Assembly: GCF_034470605.1 (NCBI RefSeq)
Contig: NZ_JARGYT010000022.1
Coordinates: 1-17,078, forward strand
Reading direction: 5' to 3'
DNA from: Cyrtobacter comes
GTDB lineage: Bacteria; Pseudomonadota; Alphaproteobacteria; Rickettsiales; Midichloriaceae
DNA: 17,078 nucleotides
Shown: positions 14,346-17,078 of the stretch, piece after piece
Layout: the number at the start of each line of letters is the position of its first letter
How positions within the stretch are numbered: the stretch's first letter is position 1
Notes under the pieces: generated by a model
Database searches by the model: none
What the model was told of the DNA's origin: nothing
What the model saw: the letters and a program-made list of their open reading frames with translations, nothing else
Translations under genes and position numbers: made by a program

Positions 14346-15902
14346 ATGGATATAAAAGCCAATTACCTGAAATCTATGTTAGAAAAGCAAGGGATGATAA
14401 GGACTTTTGGAGTTATTGGTTCATGGGGCTCGGGGAAAACAAGTTTTATTAATTTACTAAAGCACAAAGATAAACAAGATACACAAAACATTTATGTAGA
14501 TTATAATATATTTCGCCAGGAGCACATTAGTGGTGGGAACCAAAGGTATAGTAAACTTTATATCCTTACACAATTTTTAGAAATTGAATTTAAAACTCAT
14601 AATATTAATGATAGTAATGTATTGATATTACTCAGGGAGCTTGCTCATTTTTCATCATTTTCCTTATCAATTGAGAAAATAACCTCTATAAGATTAGCTG
14701 ATCCTCACCTAAGAGGTTATAAAGAGATCATTAAAGATATAAAGCAAGAGCTGGAAGCTCTTTTAACAAGTTTAAAAAGAAAGATCATTATTGTTTATGA
14801 TGATCTAGATAGAATAACAGATCCTGAGGAGATTTTAGGGCTTTTACGGCTTGTGGATTTGATAAATGATATTCGATCTGAGTGGATTGCTCAAATTGTT
14901 TCTTATGACCATAGTAAGTTATTAGATATACTTTCAGAATTTGGCTCAGAAATAAGCAAAGAGAACTCCAATACAGGTGGTTCTAATAAAGAGAGCTCCA
15001 GTAGTAGAGTGTTTTATGAAAAATATATCGAAAGAATAATTGGCCAAAAATTTGAAATTGATGGTTATAATATTATGTCGATAAAAACATTGATAAAGGA
15101 GATTAGCGAGAATGATTCTTTCAAAGACATGCCCTATTTGAGCAATGAAATACAAAAAGAGCTTAGCTATTGGAATCAAGAGAACTTTTTGCGTATCTTT
15201 GATTATATAAAGGTACCTATGCGTAGTATAAAAATTTTCAGTAATAACATTGTAAATGCGTTTATAATATACAGTGTAGGTGATCCAATATTAAATGTGC
15301 AAAAAAAAGGTGATGAGAACTCAGGTGTGGGCGAAGAGGAGGATAAGAAACAAAAAAATGATAAGAACAGCTCAAATGAACCCAAAGTTGTTGCTGAGCA
15401 TAATAAAGGTAATAATAACTCAAATGGAGCCAACAAGTGTGCTGAGCAAAAAAAAGATGATGAGGAGGTAGCTAAGTATAATATCACTTCTTATATAGAT
15501 ATTCGCATTTTAATTCTAACACAGCTTTTAAAAACATTGAGTTTGGAGCAATATAATGATGCGAAAGATTTCTTTATGGACATAGCAGATTTCAAGATAG
15601 GTGATCATGCAATAGAGAATAAGTTCGACTCAGTGCTTAAAAAAATATCAGATTCAGTAGCAATAAAGACTATTACTGAATATATATATAATGAGTTGAG
15701 TAAAAAAATAAGCAAAATACAAAATGATGATAATATTTTATTGATTATTGGTGTGCTGTTTGAGTTGTTTGGTAAGGTGCATCAAAGTGCGCAATACGAT
15801 AAGCAGCTACATATCTCATACAAACAGTTTGTTTCTTATCATTTTCCCGAAATTTTGATTTTTGGAACTTGCGATAATACAGGATATAGCGAGAGAATTT
15901 AA
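14346..15902 (+). CDS. KAP-family P-loop NTPase core (middle part of split gene)
   Basis: KAP NTPases are membrane-associated P-loop ATPases; the family includes the phage-exclusion protein PifA of plasmid F. In this 518-residue frame Walker A is GSWGSGKTS at residues 25-33 and Walker B is IIIVYDDLDR at 147-156, with the D-D-L-D-R form usual for KAP, followed by QIVSYDHSKLLDIL. The open frame extends upstream without a start codon to 14193, and this extension (LPGGLGDDPVEWGETTKD) resembles the KAP N-terminus, so the true protein probably begins earlier and ATG 14346 is only the first formal start. Residues about 318-378 are a low-complexity Lys/Glu/Asn insertion. At the 3' end a run of five T (15859-15863) moves the conserved reading into the next frame, and the last 13 residues here are likely artefactual. 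Confidence 0.8.
   Translation: MDIKANYLKSMLEKQGMIRTFGVIGSWGSGKTSFINLLKHKDKQDTQNIYVDYNIFRQEHISGGNQRYSKLYILTQFLEIEFKTHNINDSNVLILLRELAHFSSFSLSIEKITSIRLADPHLRGYKEIIKDIKQELEALLTSLKRKIIIVYDDLDRITDPEEILGLLRLVDLINDIRSEWIAQIVSYDHSKLLDILSEFGSEISKENSNTGGSNKESSSSRVFYEKYIERIIGQKFEIDGYNIMSIKTLIKEISENDSFKDMPYLSNEIQKELSYWNQENFLRIFDYIKVPMRSIKIFSNNIVNAFIIYSVGDPILNVQKKGDENSGVGEEEDKKQKNDKNSSNEPKVVAEHNKGNNNSNGANKCAEQKKDDEEVAKYNITSYIDIRILILTQLLKTLSLEQYNDAKDFFMDIADFKIGDHAIENKFDSVLKKISDSVAIKTITEYIYNELSKKISKIQNDDNILLIIGVLFELFGKVHQSAQYDKQLHISYKQFVSYHFPEILIFGTCDNTGYSERI
15369..15448 (+). repeat. 48-bp-period repeat in the NTPase low-complexity insertion
   Basis: Positions 15369-15400 and 15417-15448 are imperfect 32-bp copies sharing CTCAAATG near the start and GCTGAGCA at the end, offset by 48 bases (16 codons). 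A third, weaker copy may begin near 15318. Because the period is a multiple of three, copy number can vary without changing the frame. Confidence 0.6.
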
Positions 15903-16752
15903 TAATGGGCTCAATGAAATTAGTGACGAATTGCGTGATCGGATTATTAAGAATAATTACTATGAGGATATAGAGAATTTCTGTCAAAAGCTTCCGGTGG
16001 ATGAAACAGATCGCTTCAATGAGTTTAAAAACAACAGTATATTAAAAGTACGTAAAGCACTTTATGATGATTATATTGAGAAAGGGGAGAATGTCTCAAT
16101 TTCAGAAATTCTTGATAAGAGGTGGGCTGTTTTAGACCAGAGCAAAGGAAAAATGCGGCATGTATATTATATACTTAGTAAAAAATTAAACGAGCAGCCA
16201 GGCCAAGATAGTGAGCTGATGACGTATATTTTGCAAAAGATAAAAGACGATCCACTAAAGCTAGGTATTTATACACCAACCGATTTTTATGGTGAAAATC
16301 TAAAACTACTGAAAAGCACACTCCCACACATAGCGCCAGCATGTTGCAATGCGATTTTAGGTACTAATAATGATGCTCTACTAACCGAGAGATTAAGCAA
16401 AGATGATGCTGGTTTCTTTTTATACAATTTATTTGCGTTAATTATTTGCTACCAGGATGGGGAAGATAAGCAAAATGAGGTTCAGGGACTGGATGGTAAA
16501 ATAAGCGAATGTGCAAATGAAGAACAATGCTATCTGAAGTATATAGAAGCTGTTCATATGAAATTGATTAGCGGGTCTTATATGGATAAAAAACATTGTG
16601 AGGATATAATGAAGAGTATGTGGGATGCTGGCTTGCCAGATCAGCAACAAATAGTTACACAATTTTCACAATTTCACAGTAAAATAGAGAGTTATATGAA
16701 TAATCAGGAAGGTAATCAGAAAGCTAAAAAAAAACTATATAGAAAAAGTTAA
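15862..16752 (+). CDS. C-terminal part of the split KAP-family NTPase
   Basis: The frame encodes 296 residues of mainly helical, charged sequence without a membrane segment. It has no ATG near its beginning; TTG 15862 is the formal start and lies inside the preceding ORF. Removing one T from the run at 15859-15863 joins the two frames as PEILILELAIIQDIAREFNN, a natural-looking helix, so this is the C-terminus of the same original protein. A weak match to any separate family was not recognised. The end (KAKKKLYRKS) is strongly basic. An IS630-type remnant begins about 100 bases downstream. Confidence 0.65.
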   Translation: MELAIIQDIAREFNNGLNEISDELRDRIIKNNYYEDIENFCQKLPVDETDRFNEFKNNSILKVRKALYDDYIEKGENVSISEILDKRWAVLDQSKGKMRHVYYILSKKLNEQPGQDSELMTYILQKIKDDPLKLGIYTPTDFYGENLKLLKSTLPHIAPACCNAILGTNNDALLTERLSKDDAGFFLYNLFALIICYQDGEDKQNEVQGLDGKISECANEEQCYLKYIEAVHMKLISGSYMDKKHCEDIMKSMWDAGLPDQQQIVTQFSQFHSKIESYMNNQEGNQKAKKKLYRKS

Positions 16753-16850
16753 CCAGTGGAAAATATCAATTAATAATATCTATAGCTAATCCGTTATAAA
16801 ATGTCATGCTAATTTTGATAAAAATGATATAAATGCTATATAAAGAAAAA

Positions 16851-17078
16851 ATGTCATATCCAATAGAATTTAGAAAGAAGCTAATGAAGTTAAATGAAGA
16901 AGGGATGACATATGAAGCCATTAGTTTCAGATATACTGTTTCAGATAGAACTTAGGTGGAAGAAAGAGCTAGACCCCCCAAAAAATAGAATAAGAGCTTG
17001 GAGTGTAATCAATAGAGAAGCATTGATTGAAGATAAACACCCTTCGGACTATTGCTATGAAAGAGCTATTAGATTAGG
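16851..17078 (+). pseudogene. IS630-type transposase N-terminus, frameshifted, runs off window end
   Basis: ATG 16851 starts MSYPIEFRKKLMKLNEEGMT, the helix-turn-helix start typical of IS630-family OrfA. A TAG stops the frame at 16953-16955. From 16954 the next frame continues as RWKKELDPPKNRIRAW and then INREALIEDKHPSDYCYERA, matching the usual W-x-K ... P-D-x-Y-x-Y-E-R-A part of the same protein. A short deletion near 16953 therefore broke the gene. The catalytic domain lies outside the window. Confidence 0.7.

Noticed and set aside
1..17078. CRISPR array, integrase attachment site, replication origin or riboswitch
   Set aside because: No regularly spaced repeats, integrase gene, tRNA-end duplication, DnaA-box cluster or recognisable riboswitch core was found.

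Overview
The window is AT-rich (roughly one third G+C by eye). Its gene complement points to an obligate intracellular alphaproteobacterium of the order Rickettsiales, possibly a Midichloria-like or related lineage. The evidence is a complex I NuoH subunit standing alone, a DUF2460/TIGR02217 phage-tail gene of the kind left over from gene transfer agents, broken IS5-like and IS630-like transposases, long non-coding stretches with decayed reading frames, and housekeeping genes in short operons. The order-level assignment is inference from gene content; no rRNA is present.

Layout. Positions 1-108 hold the C-terminus of an IS5-type transposase, followed by decayed sequence. The minus strand then carries two cation/proton antiporters, an NhaC-family protein (873-2162) and a Kef-type CPA2 protein with a TrkA-N domain (2695-4428). 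A hypothetical gene (4993-5622) ends at a probable terminator. A minus-strand unit of promoter, tRNA-Val(GAC), rluC-like pseudouridine synthase and coaD spans 7467 to 5907. On the other strand a small unknown gene overlaps the DUF2460 tail gene (7486-8398). Next comes an array of an unrecognised membrane-protein family: two complete paralogs (8912-10231), a truncated third copy in frame right behind the first, and an almost identical 50-bp block upstream of each complete copy. nuoH (11027-12028) stands alone, preceded by about 750 bases with strong palindromes. Small membrane ORFs, one with an in-frame TAG, lead to tRNA-Cys(GCA).

The last third (13621-16752) is best read as one large KAP-family P-loop NTPase of about 1,040 residues. 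It has an N-terminal four-helix membrane part, a Walker A/B core and a long C-terminal helical part, and is split into three reading frames by two single-base shifts, each at a run of five identical bases. A frameshifted IS630-type transposase runs off the end.

The points I find most worth checking are the split KAP NTPase, the tRNA-Val in which the near-universal G19-C56 tertiary pair is replaced by U19-A56, and the orphan paralog array whose upstream blocks are much better conserved than its proteins. I do not see a complete new multi-gene system that can be named with confidence.
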